64,000 nucleotides of DNA from Cytophagales bacterium (GCA_033344775.1 JAWPMT010000005.1:1285501-1349500), one strand, 5' to 3'; positions 51,865 through 60,792 are shown, counted from the stretch's first letter. The notes: a model not told the origin generated them from the sequence alone. A program made the numbers and translations.

Positions 51865-52075
51865 CCTGCTGATTTGGTAGAGAGTACTATTGTTCTTGCA
51901 TATGAAATTGAAGGTTGACATAAGCTGTAGTAATTATGCTACAAACCTATATGCCCTGTTAACGCCCCCTGAATCAAATTTTGCAACATCAGCCAACCTG
52001 ACTTGCACAAATCCATAATAAAGAATGAATTGAATATGTTGTGCCTATTGGAATAAAGTGAGGTCCTTCAATATC

Positions 52076-52468
52076 TCAATAATAGAATTGCCCAAAGTGC
52101 CATAACACACCAGAAGGATCGTGCAAAAAGCATTCTTTGCCCCAAGATTCTTCTTTAACTGTACTGAGTCTTACGCGGGTAAATCTGTCCTGCAATTCAA
52201 GTGATTTTAAATGCTCATAAGTTGCATCTGCATCTTCCACCTCAAAAAAGATCATGGAATTGTCTACCCAGTCTTTGACAAAATACTGCTGTAGATAAAA
52301 CCCGAAGTTACGTATGCTGAAATAGGACATATCATCAGATATCATAGATTCTGTAAAACCCAGTTCCTGATAGAATTTACGTGATTGATAAAAATCTTTA
52401 GCGCCAATGAACGTACGTATGGACATGGCTTGCCCTGATAAAAATGAACGTTGTTGCTGATTATCCAT
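52076..52468 (-). CDS. VOC (glyoxalase/bleomycin resistance-like) protein
   Basis: 130 residues, or 116 from the Met at 52426 (MSIRTFIGAKDF). A single VOC module is present: RTFIGAKDFYQSRKFYQELGFTE, then FYLQQYFVKDW and FFEVEDADATYEHLKSL, closing with CFLHDPSGVLWHFGQF. VOC proteins are metal-dependent lyases, dioxygenases or binding proteins; no substrate is implied by context. Confidence 0.85.
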   Translation of the reverse strand: MDNQQQRSFLSGQAMSIRTFIGAKDFYQSRKFYQELGFTESMISDDMSYFSIRNFGFYLQQYFVKDWVDNSMIFFEVEDADATYEHLKSLELQDRFTRVRLSTVKEESWGKECFLHDPSGVLWHFGQFYY

Positions 52469-52566
52469 GGTAAATTATCAATAAGTTCATCTATTCCAAA
52501 TCTACGTCAGATGCTTCACACCCCCTAATGACTGAACAATCCGCTACTATAAATGGTCTTATACTC

Positions 52567-53346
52567 ATGAAACCTAGAACCCAAGCCATACTCAATACGC
52601 TATCGGTCATTTACGTACTGTTCATCAATTACTATTCACAAGTGGCCGGCATCAACGGCAACACGGTAGGAAGCTTGAGCCGCAAGTATGACAATCTGTT
52701 TACACCTGCCAGTTATGCCTTCTCCATCTGGGGGATCATTTTCTTATTGCTGATCGTCTATGTAATCCATCAATGGGTTAGCCTGAGAAACCAAACATTT
52801 CGTGAAGGATTTAAAAAAAGGGGGCCATGGTTCCTGCTAGCCAATGCCATGAACGGACTTTGGGTGATTGTCTGGCTATACGAATGGACCGCTATTTCTG
52901 TATTGGTTATGACTGTCATGCTATATGCCCTTCTTCGTGAATTGCTAGCTGTAACATCTGAGACAGCAGGCTGGCGTGAAAAAATCTTTCAAAATTTACC
53001 CATCTCTATTTATACCGGCTGGATCTCCGTGGCCATCATCGCAAATACTGCAGCCTTTCTGAGTAAACTCGGCTGGACAGGCGGCCCGTTTTCCGAATCC
53101 ACCTGGACATTGATCATGATCGCAATTGCCATCGTAGTTAACTTGTTTGTTCTGATCACCACGAAAAGAGGGGGCTATATCTGGGTAGGTGCCTGGGCTT
53201 TGTTTGCCATCTCTGTTCGTCAGGAAATCGCTAACCCTGATATCGGTCAATTCGCCTGGTTGGGCACCTGGATACTACTGGGAAGCTGGGCTCTATTCAC
53301 CATTTGGTCAATATGGAGGTCGAGGGTTGTGTTGAAGGCTGCTTGA
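52567..53346 (+). CDS. TspO/MBR-related membrane protein
   Basis: About 259 residues from the Met at 52567 (MKPRTQAIL), preferred over 52528 because of the N-terminal helix. Six to seven helices are seen. The TspO-like features are LFTPASYAFSIWGIIFLLL, then GLWVIVWLYEW, and a Trp-rich C-terminus (WALFTIWSIWRS). TspO relatives bind tetrapyrroles and sterols. The protein is longer than classical TspO (about 160 residues). It converges with the gene at 53457. Confidence 0.72.
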   Translation: MKPRTQAILNTLSVIYVLFINYYSQVAGINGNTVGSLSRKYDNLFTPASYAFSIWGIIFLLLIVYVIHQWVSLRNQTFREGFKKRGPWFLLANAMNGLWVIVWLYEWTAISVLVMTVMLYALLRELLAVTSETAGWREKIFQNLPISIYTGWISVAIIANTAAFLSKLGWTGGPFSESTWTLIMIAIAIVVNLFVLITTKRGGYIWVGAWALFAISVRQEIANPDIGQFAWLGTWILLGSWALFTIWSIWRSRVVLKAA

Positions 53347-53386
53347 GGCTAATGATTTTCGTATTCGTCGCATAGCGGATGCAGAA

Positions 53387-53458
53387 AGATCGTCGAAGAG
53401 ATACCGGTCTTTCGTTGATCTTGAAAATTTAGATCAACAAAAACCGGCATGACGATCT
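53387..53458. repeat. Hairpin repeat element, copy 2
   Basis: AGATCGTC pairs with GACGATCT, and GTTGATCT with AGATCAAC inside. In reverse orientation it aligns with 33942-34018 over most of its length. It sits between two convergent genes and may act as a two-way terminator. Confidence 0.75.
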
Positions 53459-53861
53459 AGAGAGATTTCTTCACTTTCACCAACCAAATTATCGCAATCA
53501 GATTGGGGAGCAGGAACATCAACAAAGATTGGATCACTCCTGTAACATCCACAATTAACCCTGTTTGCCAACCGGCATACAAATCCAGTACATCCATGGT
53601 GAAGCGGGTTAACAAAGCAGTAAGAATTGATGAATAAGTTCTAAAAACCCAAATACCCAGAATCATGGCAACGGCAATGGCCAGGTACCTGGCAGCAGAA
53701 TTGAGCATGATGAATTCACTCGCACCTCCTGTCTCCACCTGAAAAGCTTCCATTATTCCCTGTCCATCTACGAAACTCCAAATGCTAAAGGCTACCGTCC
53801 AAAGGGTGAGGTATCCCGGTAAGAGATACCACCACCATTTCAATTGAAGTCTCATGATCAA
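53457..53861 (-). CDS. Four-helix membrane protein of unknown function
   Basis: 134 residues with four predicted helices (about 10-32, 52-68, 72-92, 105-128). No signature is recognised. It overlaps the gene upstream by 4 nt (ATGA at 53858), so the two are co-translated. Both are divergent from an HxlR-type regulator at 54683, which probably controls them. Confidence 0.65.
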   Translation of the reverse strand: MIMRLQLKWWWYLLPGYLTLWTVAFSIWSFVDGQGIMEAFQVETGGASEFIMLNSAARYLAIAVAMILGIWVFRTYSSILTALLTRFTMDVLDLYAGWQTGLIVDVTGVIQSLLMFLLPNLIAIIWLVKVKKSL

Positions 53862-54538
53862 TAAACCCTTGCCAATGGAATTTGCAACTGATGAGGTCGG
53901 TTTTCCACCTTATCAAAAGGCGTTCCATCCACGTGCTTGGCTCCCATAAAGAGCAGGCCATTGCGGAAATAGATCAAGTCATAATCCGAGACAATCTGGC
54001 CCTCTACAATATTGAACATTGGAAACGCTTTTTGCAGAATGTCCTGTTGTTCATTCGCCGCAAAGGCTGGCATTCCAGGAGGCAAAGCCTGGTTCAACAT
54101 TGCGGCGGCCTGATCGTTCAAAGGTGTCACGCCGAAACCTCCATTCAGGACGTAATCAATTTTCCAGGCACCTGCTGCGATAGGATGCGCATCTCCCCAC
54201 TTCAAGTCTCCTTTGAATTCAAACTCCATCAGGGGTAGTTGTCCATAATTGTCTCCGAACAACGTGATGGTACCCACAAATTTGTCTCCATCCAAATATG
54301 TGAAATGTCGCTTCAAAAAGGTCGGCTCAACCTTTCCCGAACCTGTTCGGTCTTCCGTAGGACGTAATTCCACAGTAATACTCTCCCATTCCCCAAGTGC
54401 ATAGGCTTGTACTTCTTCCAGTGTTTTTGGTGTCTCTATCATGTGCATGGCTTTTTTTCAATCTTGCGCTGATCCTACCAATACAAAGGCAGCAAAAGCG
54501 AAGGTTAAAACAGTTTTAATTCGATAATTGAAATTCAT
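53858..54538 (-). pseudogene. Exported protein interrupted by an in-frame TGA after its signal peptide
   Basis: From the ATG at 54538 the minus strand reads a signal peptide MNFNYRIKTVLTFAF... ending VGSAQD, then TGA (about 54460), then KKAMHMIETPKTLEE in the same frame, continuing for about 196 residues from the Met at 54448 to the stop at 53858. The downstream part contains GEWESITVELRPTED and YLDGDKFVGTITLFGD and has a lipocalin-like beta pattern. The exported form needs readthrough or a repaired codon, or the gene is now cytosolic from 54448. Confidence 0.7.
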
Positions 54539-54579
54539 TTCTCATTCATTTTTTCGAAGCTTCAGAGATCCAAAATTTT

Positions 54580-54587
54580 TATATTTG
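54580..54587 (+). promoter_or_regulatory. Candidate -7 promoter element
   Basis: TATATTTG (TAnnTTTG type) upstream of the HxlR regulator, before its operator-like repeats. No clear -33 element. Confidence 0.35.
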
Positions 54588-54602
54588 TATGATTATATCA
54601 AG

Positions 54603-54641
54603 TAGTCATTTAAAAATGTTATAGTCATTAAAAAATGACTA
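54603..54641. promoter_or_regulatory. Tandem operator-like palindromes
   Basis: TAGTCATTTAAAAATGTTA (54603-54621) is followed directly by TAGTCATTAAAAAATGACTA (54622-54641); the second is a perfect 8-bp palindrome around AAAA. Located between the HxlR gene and the divergent 54538 gene. Confidence 0.65.
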
Positions 54642-54682
54642 ATATTGATTATCAGATAGTTATGAAATGAGAAATTTTCAAA

Positions 54683-55012
54683 ATGTCGCAAGTTGAGCAT
54701 TCGGATTGTCCAGTCACGTTCTGCATGAGTAAGATTGGAGGCAAGTGGAAACCCATCATTATTCACTTGATCAGAAAGGGAGCGAACCGTTTTGGCATCC
54801 TGGGAAGAGGGATCCAGGGCATCACCAAACAAATGCTCACCAAGCAGCTCCGGGAGATGGAAGCAGATGGTATTTTGGAGCGAAAGATCTATCCTGAAAT
54901 CCCACCAAGAGTGGAGTATTTTTTTACACCTTATGGTGAAAGTCTATTTCCAGTCATTGATGCGATGAGTAGTTGGGGGTTGGAGAAGATGGCTTCGGCA
55001 GGCTCAGCCTAA
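54683..55012 (+). CDS. HxlR family transcriptional regulator
   Basis: 109 residues. Winged helix of the HxlR/DUF24 type: CPVTFCMSKIGGKWKPIIIHLI with the N-terminal Cys (about 10), then FGILGRGIQGITKQMLTKQLREMEADGILER, PPRVEYFFTPYGESLFPVIDAM. HxlR proteins respond to reactive electrophiles or redox stress, often through that Cys, and usually act on divergent genes. The divergent two-gene unit at 54538-53457 is the natural target. Confidence 0.92.
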   Translation: MSQVEHSDCPVTFCMSKIGGKWKPIIIHLIRKGANRFGILGRGIQGITKQMLTKQLREMEADGILERKIYPEIPPRVEYFFTPYGESLFPVIDAMSSWGLEKMASAGSA

Positions 55013-55110
55013 AGGCATTGTGGTACACTATAGTTAATGTAACATTCATTTCAAGGTCTTTTGTCTTTTCATCTGACATCACAATCAGTTAACTTTAGAA
55101 TAAAAAGATC

Positions 55111-55308
55111 ATGCATGAACTCATGGAAGTAGAAGACCTGTATGACAACACCTTCTACATCGCTGTTAACCAGATCACTCACATCATTTCCATCAATAAA
55201 GGAAGCAATGCCCGTGTCTACCTCTCCAATGGCTTGTATGCAGACACGAAGGAAGACCTGGATTCATTGAACACGAAATACGACGCCATTATCAACCCTG
55301 TTCCCTAA
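55111..55308 (+). CDS. Small protein of unknown function
   Basis: 65 residues, acidic. The pattern FYIAVNQITHIISINKGSNARVYLSNG resembles small beta-barrel/LytTR-like modules: a strand-turn-strand with VYLSNG. A TTAACTTTAG element upstream (about 55089) may be its promoter. No partner is evident. Confidence 0.6.
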   Translation: MHELMEVEDLYDNTFYIAVNQITHIISINKGSNARVYLSNGLYADTKEDLDSLNTKYDAIINPVP

Positions 55309-55402
55309 TCTGGGTTTGCATGATGTAGTTTTGATGTAGTCGCCTTTTGCAATCACCTCTTCCGCTTTCCTTAATTTCGGAGCCACTTCAATCTGCCTTA
55401 TC

Positions 55403-56893
55403 ATGAAACTGTTCCGAATTTTTCTTATCCTCCTAACAGCCACTTTTATGGCGTGTAGCAACACCGATCAGCCTTCGCTTAATGTCGAAGTGTATGAAAC
55501 CTCTGCAAGCGGCAATCAACTTCAAAAAATGGAAGTCAGCAAGGTGGAAAAAGCATCCGTCAAGGTCAAATTATATCCTGACCAACAATTCCAAACCATT
55601 ACTGGATTTGGAGGTGCCTTCACCGAATCTTCAGCCTATTTATTAAACCAACTGAGTCCTGAAAACCGGCAGAGAGTACTGGAAGCCTACTTTGGAGAAA
55701 GTGGTGCACGATACTCTCTGACTCGTACACACATCAATTCCTGTGACTTTTCTTTAGGCAACTATTCCTATGCACCCATAGCCGGAGACACGGATCTTGA
55801 GAATTTCTCCATTGATGAGGATCGGGAAGACTTGATTCCAATGATTAAAGATGCGATGGCAGTATCCAAAGACGGATTCAAAATCATGGCCTCACCTTGG
55901 ACTGCTCCGCCATGGATGAAAGACAACAACAGTTACAAAGGCGGAAAGCTACTTCCAGAGTATTACGATACCTGGGCTTTATTTTTCTCTAAGTATATAA
56001 ATGCATACAAAGCAGAAGGAATTGATATCTGGGGGTTGACGGTAGAAAACGAACCACTTGGCAATGACAGTAACTGGGAAAGCATGCATTTTACTCCAGA
56101 GGAAATGGTCACTTTCACCGCCCGGCACCTTGGTCCTAAGCTGGAAGCAGATGGACACAACGTTAAGATCCTGGGCTATGACCAAAACCGAGACCCTGAA
56201 ATGGAGGAATTCGTCCATGCAATGTACGCGGACGAAGCTTCTTCAAAATACTTTGCCGGAACAGCGGTGCACTGGTATGCCAGCACCGTGGATTTCTTCC
56301 CTGAATACCTGAACCTGGCTCATGAAGCGGCACCAGGAAAACACCTGATCCAATCAGAGGCTTGCGTGGATGCGGAAATACCCCACTGGCAAGAAGATGA
56401 ATGGTACTGGAGCAAAGAAGCTACAGATTGGGGTTGGGATTGGGCACCTGATCATTTGAAAAAAGATCATCCTAAGTATGTGCCCGTCTATCGTTATGCT
56501 CGTGATATCATAGGCTGCCTGAACAATTGGGTTGATGGCTGGGTGGACTGGAACATGGTCCTTGACCGCCAGGGCGGGCCAAACTGGGCCAGCAACTGGT
56601 GTGTGGCTCCTGTGATCGTGGATCCTGAAAATGACGAAGTTTATTTCACACCACTCTATCACACCCTGGCTCATTTCAGCAAATTCATGCGTCCTGAAGC
56701 CGTCCGAATTGGATTTGACAGTTCAGATAGCGACTTAATGATCACTGCTGCTAAAAATACCGACGGTTCTATTGTGGTGATTGCCTTGAATATGAATGCG
56801 GCTAAACAAAGCATAGAACTGACCCTGGGTGACCAATCTTCTATCATAGACATCAATGGCCAGGCCATACAGACCATTGTGATTTCCGGTTAA
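55403..56893 (+). CDS. Glycoside hydrolase family 30 (glucosylceramidase-like) lipoprotein
   Basis: 496 residues. The signal peptide ends ATFMACS, with lipid Cys18. The GH30 TIM barrel shows FQTITGFGGAFTESSAY, then TVENEPLG with acid/base Glu217 and LIQSEACVD with nucleophile Glu319. A C-terminal beta domain (about 430-490) completes the fold. GH30 includes beta-glucosidases, beta-1,6-glucanases and xylanases; the subfamily pattern fits the glucosylceramidase/beta-1,6-glucanase side. The AraC regulator 29 bp downstream is co-oriented and probably controls it. Confidence 0.9.
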   Translation: MKLFRIFLILLTATFMACSNTDQPSLNVEVYETSASGNQLQKMEVSKVEKASVKVKLYPDQQFQTITGFGGAFTESSAYLLNQLSPENRQRVLEAYFGESGARYSLTRTHINSCDFSLGNYSYAPIAGDTDLENFSIDEDREDLIPMIKDAMAVSKDGFKIMASPWTAPPWMKDNNSYKGGKLLPEYYDTWALFFSKYINAYKAEGIDIWGLTVENEPLGNDSNWESMHFTPEEMVTFTARHLGPKLEADGHNVKILGYDQNRDPEMEEFVHAMYADEASSKYFAGTAVHWYASTVDFFPEYLNLAHEAAPGKHLIQSEACVDAEIPHWQEDEWYWSKEATDWGWDWAPDHLKKDHPKYVPVYRYARDIIGCLNNWVDGWVDWNMVLDRQGGPNWASNWCVAPVIVDPENDEVYFTPLYHTLAHFSKFMRPEAVRIGFDSSDSDLMITAAKNTDGSIVVIALNMNAAKQSIELTLGDQSSIIDINGQAIQTIVISG

Positions 56894-56921
56894 ATCAGGG
56901 TGTAAGCCAACAAAGGAGTAA

Positions 56922-57776
56922 ATGGAAATCACTCAGTTTGACCGACAAAAGTACGGCCGGGAATTGCTGATCGATTGTGGAAAGATTTCGGAGAATCCAC
57001 ATTTCTTCGTGACGGACAATCCATTTACGGTAGACTTTTTTGAGATTTTCCTGATACTGGAAGGGAAGGGTGAGTTTTTTCTCAATGAAGTCTCAACCCA
57101 ATACGAGCCTGGCACTGTGCTGTTTCTGCCTCCAGGCAAAATCAGACAATGGGGCGAACAGACCGAAACCGATGTTCAATACCTGATTTTTGAAGAGGAG
57201 TTTATCCAACGTTTTTTCAAGGATCCACTGTTTCTGTACCGCCTCGAGTTCTTCTTTTTTGATAAGCCGTTTTTCCTGCAATTGAATCCTACAGAAAACG
57301 AGTTTTATCAGGGATTGATGCGAAACATCCAAACTGAAATTGATTCTTTGAGGACCGATAGCGATCACCTGCTTCGGGCCTTTTTGTATCAAGGTCTGAT
57401 CAAACTCAACCGTACTTTTCAAGCGCAACACCAACTAACAGATGCGCACTACGATAATTCGTTAGCCCTGGATTTTCGAATGGCATTAGAAGAAAACTAT
57501 GTCCAGAAACACCAGGTGCAGGATTACTGCGAATTGCTCAACATCAGTAAAACCACCCTCAACAGCAAGATCCATGCGGCATTTGGCAAACACGCCGGTG
57601 ACATGATTCGCGAACGGTTGGTACAGGAAGCCAAACAGCAACTGATGCACTCGAAAGAACCTGTTTCTCAGATTGCCTATGACTTGCAATTCAACGAAGT
57701 ATCCAATTTCAATCGCTTGTTTAGGAAATTGACCGGAATGAGTCCTGGAGATTTCAGAAGTCACTTTACCAATTGA
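56922..57776 (+). CDS. AraC family transcriptional regulator
   Basis: 284 residues. An N-terminal cupin (about 20-100, with PGTVLFLPPGKIRQWG) and a C-terminal double HTH (about 180-282, VQDYCELLNISKTTLNSKIHAAFG, then VSQIAYDLQFNEVSNFNRLFRKLTGMSPGDFRSHF). It follows the GH30 gene by 29 bp on the same strand. The cupin probably senses a sugar or an aromatic signal, but this is inference. Confidence 0.92.
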   Translation: MEITQFDRQKYGRELLIDCGKISENPHFFVTDNPFTVDFFEIFLILEGKGEFFLNEVSTQYEPGTVLFLPPGKIRQWGEQTETDVQYLIFEEEFIQRFFKDPLFLYRLEFFFFDKPFFLQLNPTENEFYQGLMRNIQTEIDSLRTDSDHLLRAFLYQGLIKLNRTFQAQHQLTDAHYDNSLALDFRMALEENYVQKHQVQDYCELLNISKTTLNSKIHAAFGKHAGDMIRERLVQEAKQQLMHSKEPVSQIAYDLQFNEVSNFNRLFRKLTGMSPGDFRSHFTN

Positions 57777-57843
57777 CTATACTTTAGACTGATTGATAAA
57801 TAGCGTCATTCGAACAAAGAGGACCTTTGCAAATAAAACTTGC

Positions 57844-58422
57844 ATGGACCCATTTGAATACGTTGTTGTCATCACCTCGTTGATCACGGGCCTGGGTATT
57901 GCTCAGATCCTCAATGGCATTGCTGATGTCGTTTCGGACATCAAAAACATTCGCTTAAGTGCACCACTATCGTTGTTGATCTTAAGTACGTTCCTCAACC
58001 TGATTCAGGAATGGTTTTACAACTATCAATACGCTACACATGTCACTTCATGGACTTTATTGACGGTATTAGGTGTTTTGATCTACCCTATTCTTTTGTT
58101 CCTGCTGGCCAGGATGCTGTTCCCTACCGGATTGAAAAGTGATGTCACTGATCTGGATGGTTACTATTTCGAGCAATGGAAATGGTTTTTTTGGCTGAGT
58201 GGTTCCATTATTCTGGTAAGTGTCTTTCACGATATTTTCATTTCCGGATTTACACTCCAGGATCAAGTGCTAAAACTGGTGTTGATCGCCATTCACTTGT
58301 ACTTTTTATTATTTGACGTTCACAATCGAAAAGCACATTACGTTTTCCAGGCCATGTCTGTCATCGGATTGATTGCCTTCATTGTTTTGACGGACAATGA
58401 ATTGGATTCGTATTTGCCATGA
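57844..58422 (+). CDS. Membrane protein of unknown function
   Basis: About 192 residues from the Met at 57844 (MDPFEYVVVITSLITGLG); the Met at 57793 gives an implausible start. Six to seven helices, with the N-terminal pattern ITSLITGLGIAQILNGIADVV that recurs in unnamed membrane proteins. No function known. A short gap separates it from the AraC gene. Confidence 0.7.
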   Translation: MDPFEYVVVITSLITGLGIAQILNGIADVVSDIKNIRLSAPLSLLILSTFLNLIQEWFYNYQYATHVTSWTLLTVLGVLIYPILLFLLARMLFPTGLKSDVTDLDGYYFEQWKWFFWLSGSIILVSVFHDIFISGFTLQDQVLKLVLIAIHLYFLLFDVHNRKAHYVFQAMSVIGLIAFIVLTDNELDSYLP

Positions 58423-58460
58423 TTTTAACCCACAAAAGGAAGTTTTCAAATATGATATTC

Positions 58461-58518
58461 CCAAATCCCCCGGTCTCCGACCACCCCTACGCGGGCCGCC
58501 CCTTTCAGGGGGGACTTG
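58461..58518. repeat. GC-rich intergenic repeat-like segment
   Basis: CCCCCGGTCTCCGACCACCC, then GCGGGCCGCCCCTTTCAGGG. It includes the hairpin CCCCTTTCAGGGG and is far richer in GC than the flanks. It resembles dispersed GC-rich elements in other Bacteroidota. Confidence 0.4.
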
Positions 58519-58563
58519 TAAAGCTGAAAAATCATCACTCCATCCTCTAAACATGACCTCAAC

Positions 58564-59406
58564 ATGAAAATAGCAGTAACCTCTGTCAGCGGGCAATTAG
58601 GCGCCGCCATTGTCCAACAATTAAAAGCAGACATAGGCGCTGAAAACGTCATTGGCATTGCCAGAACCGTATCGAAAGCAGCGCACCTTGGTGTGGAAAT
58701 TCGCAAAGGCGATTATACCTCTCGAGAAGATTTTGAAACGGCTTTAAAAGGCGTGAACGTAGTAGTTATTCTCTCGGGAAATGACGCCCCTGAGAAGCGC
58801 ATTAACCAGCATCGAAATATATTGGAAGCAGCCAAATCCAATGGCCTTCAAAAGATCGTTTACACCAGCATTCTGGGAGATCCTGAAAAAACGGCATTCA
58901 GCCCCATCATCGCCAGCAACCGACAAACCGAAGCAGATATCAAAGCCTCGGGTTTGGATTGGTCCATTGGACGAAATGGCATCTATATTGAACCGGATGT
59001 CGAGTATTTGGAGCACTACACGAAAGCGGGAAAAATCACCAATTGCGCGGGCATTGGAAAATGTGCCTACACCAGCCGGGCAGAACTGGCCATAGCCTAC
59101 GCCAAAATGGCTGTCGAAAAGAGACACAATGGACAAACATATAACCTCGTAGGCGAGGGAATTACTCAGAAAGAACTGGCTTTTTGTCTCAACAAGACCA
59201 AAGGTACTTCCCTGATATTTGAAGACATGTCCGTGGAAGCATACACTGCTGAAAGAAAAGCAGAATTGGGAGATTTTCTTGGAACCGTGATTGCAGGAAT
59301 CTATGAAGGGATCAGAAATGGTGCTTTTGACGTTCCTTCGGACTTTGAACGAGCAGCAGGAAGGCCTCACATACCTATTCTAGACATTATCGGAAATCTG
59401 AGTTAA
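58564..59406 (+). CDS. NmrA/SDR-type NAD(P)-dependent oxidoreductase
   Basis: 280 residues. The dinucleotide-binding start is IAVTSVSGQLGAAIVQQL (GxxGxxG in the form S-V-S-G-Q-L-G), then VEIRKGDYTSREDFETALKGVNVVVILSG and IVYTSILGDPEKT. It fits the QOR-type/NmrA-like atypical SDR group, which lacks the usual Tyr-xxx-Lys catalytic pair and often acts as redox sensor or quinone reductase. A frameshifted relative lies at 50354. Confidence 0.85.
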   Translation: MKIAVTSVSGQLGAAIVQQLKADIGAENVIGIARTVSKAAHLGVEIRKGDYTSREDFETALKGVNVVVILSGNDAPEKRINQHRNILEAAKSNGLQKIVYTSILGDPEKTAFSPIIASNRQTEADIKASGLDWSIGRNGIYIEPDVEYLEHYTKAGKITNCAGIGKCAYTSRAELAIAYAKMAVEKRHNGQTYNLVGEGITQKELAFCLNKTKGTSLIFEDMSVEAYTAERKAELGDFLGTVIAGIYEGIRNGAFDVPSDFERAAGRPHIPILDIIGNLS

Positions 59407-59468
59407 TACTATTACTTCCTTTATCCGCTCTGATCCAAATTGCCTATTTTAAATCAAATTTTTATTCG

Positions 59469-60044
59469 ATGAAGACCATAGGCCCTTTGATACTCCTGAT
59501 TTTATTCGTTTTAGGATGTAGTCCCTCCTTCGAGGAGAAAACTTTGTTTCTCGAATCAGATAATGACGCCTGGTTTCAGGATGGAACAGCAAATTGGAAT
59601 TGGAATGACGGAATAATCACCGGAACGTCCACGAGTGGTTCCAGCTTTTTGATGACCACCGAATCCTATTCATTTTTCGAATTATCACTGGAGTTCAATC
59701 CTGACAGCACGGTTAATTCCGGTATCTTCATCCGATGTTCGAACAAAGAAGTTTCGGCCACAGATTGTTACGAATTCAACATCTGGGACCTGCATCCGAA
59801 TCAGGACTTTCGAACAGGAGCGCTCGTAGGAAGGGCCACGCCATTGGCACTCGTTGAAACATTGAATCAATGGAACACTTACAGAATAAAGGCCCACAAT
59901 GGAATGCTGCAGGCTTGGATCAATGACGTACTAACAGTTGACTACAGAGATAGCGACCTATCAGAAGGTTACATCGCGATACAGGCAGGCGAGACCGGAA
60001 GTATTCAATTCAGAAACATAAAAGTCAAGTATCCATCGAATTAA
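59469..60044 (+). CDS. DUF1080 (3-keto-disaccharide hydrolase-like) lipoprotein
   Basis: 191 residues. The signal ends LFVLGCSP with lipid Cys17. A concanavalin-like beta sandwich follows: WNWNDGIITGTSTSGSSFLMT, then FELSLEFNPDSTVNSGIFIRC and YEFNIWD, WNTYRIKAHNGMLQAWIND, closing GSIQFRNIKVKYP. This is the DUF1080 fold. The family is assigned to 3-keto-glycoside hydrolase and carbohydrate binding. It is followed 8 bp later by the M48-like gene. Confidence 0.87.
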   Translation: MKTIGPLILLILFVLGCSPSFEEKTLFLESDNDAWFQDGTANWNWNDGIITGTSTSGSSFLMTTESYSFFELSLEFNPDSTVNSGIFIRCSNKEVSATDCYEFNIWDLHPNQDFRTGALVGRATPLALVETLNQWNTYRIKAHNGMLQAWINDVLTVDYRDSDLSEGYIAIQAGETGSIQFRNIKVKYPSN

Positions 60045-60051
60045 TTCGATC

Positions 60052-60792
60052 ATGAAACGTTTCCTAAAGGTCATGAAAATAGCTGCGATCATTATTTCCC
60101 CACTCCTTCTTCTTGCTGCCTTGGTGCTGGTCCAGAAAGTAGAACCTCAGCAAATTGAACCAGATATTGTCCCCTATGCTTTTCCAGACAGTCTGGCCAA
60201 TTACAATTGGGACCTGGACAGCATCAAAACGGTGATCGGAGACAACAAAGGACTCCCTCCGGGTTATGAATTAGCAGCAGCCATTGCCTTCTCCGCCTAC
60301 CCTGAATTGAAAGACGTAAAAATAGACATGGTACTGGTGGATAAAGGCGCACCCATGGAATCTAATTTTGACCTTTGGACCATGTTCGTACCAGGCAAGA
60401 AAAATCGACTTTATAAAATCCTGCTACTGGAAGCCGAGGTACCCTACGACCCCATCCTGATGAAAAACCTTCCACTAGACGCACAAGTTGGTATTCTGGC
60501 GCATGAACTAGGGCATGTGGTATACTATCATGATCGGAATTTGTTGAAGATCGGAAAATGGGGACTGAGATACATCAACGATCCTCAATTTCGGGCCACC
60601 CATGAGCGTACCACCGACTTAATGCCTATCTATCATGGTTTAGGGAGCCAGATCTATCAGTACGCCTACTTTGTAAGATACGATCCTTCTTGTGTGGCGC
60701 TTTATGCCAATGGGAAACAATTCATGGACACCTTCTACATGACCGATAAAGAATTGGCGAAAGCCTGGGAGGAGTGGGAGGCAAAACAATGA
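60052..60792 (+). CDS. M48-like zinc metalloprotease, membrane anchored
   Basis: 246 residues. One N-terminal helix (about 9-27). The zinc motif HELGH is at 151-155 (ILAHELGHVVYYH), and HERTTD (about 184-189) supplies the third Glu ligand (ExxTD, like the ExxAD of M48). This fits a small peptidase of the M48/gluzincin group acting in the periplasm. The N-terminal half is not recognised. It follows the DUF1080 gene by 8 bp, so the two may be an operon. Confidence 0.72.
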   Translation: MKRFLKVMKIAAIIISPLLLLAALVLVQKVEPQQIEPDIVPYAFPDSLANYNWDLDSIKTVIGDNKGLPPGYELAAAIAFSAYPELKDVKIDMVLVDKGAPMESNFDLWTMFVPGKKNRLYKILLLEAEVPYDPILMKNLPLDAQVGILAHELGHVVYYHDRNLLKIGKWGLRYINDPQFRATHERTTDLMPIYHGLGSQIYQYAYFVRYDPSCVALYANGKQFMDTFYMTDKELAKAWEEWEAKQ

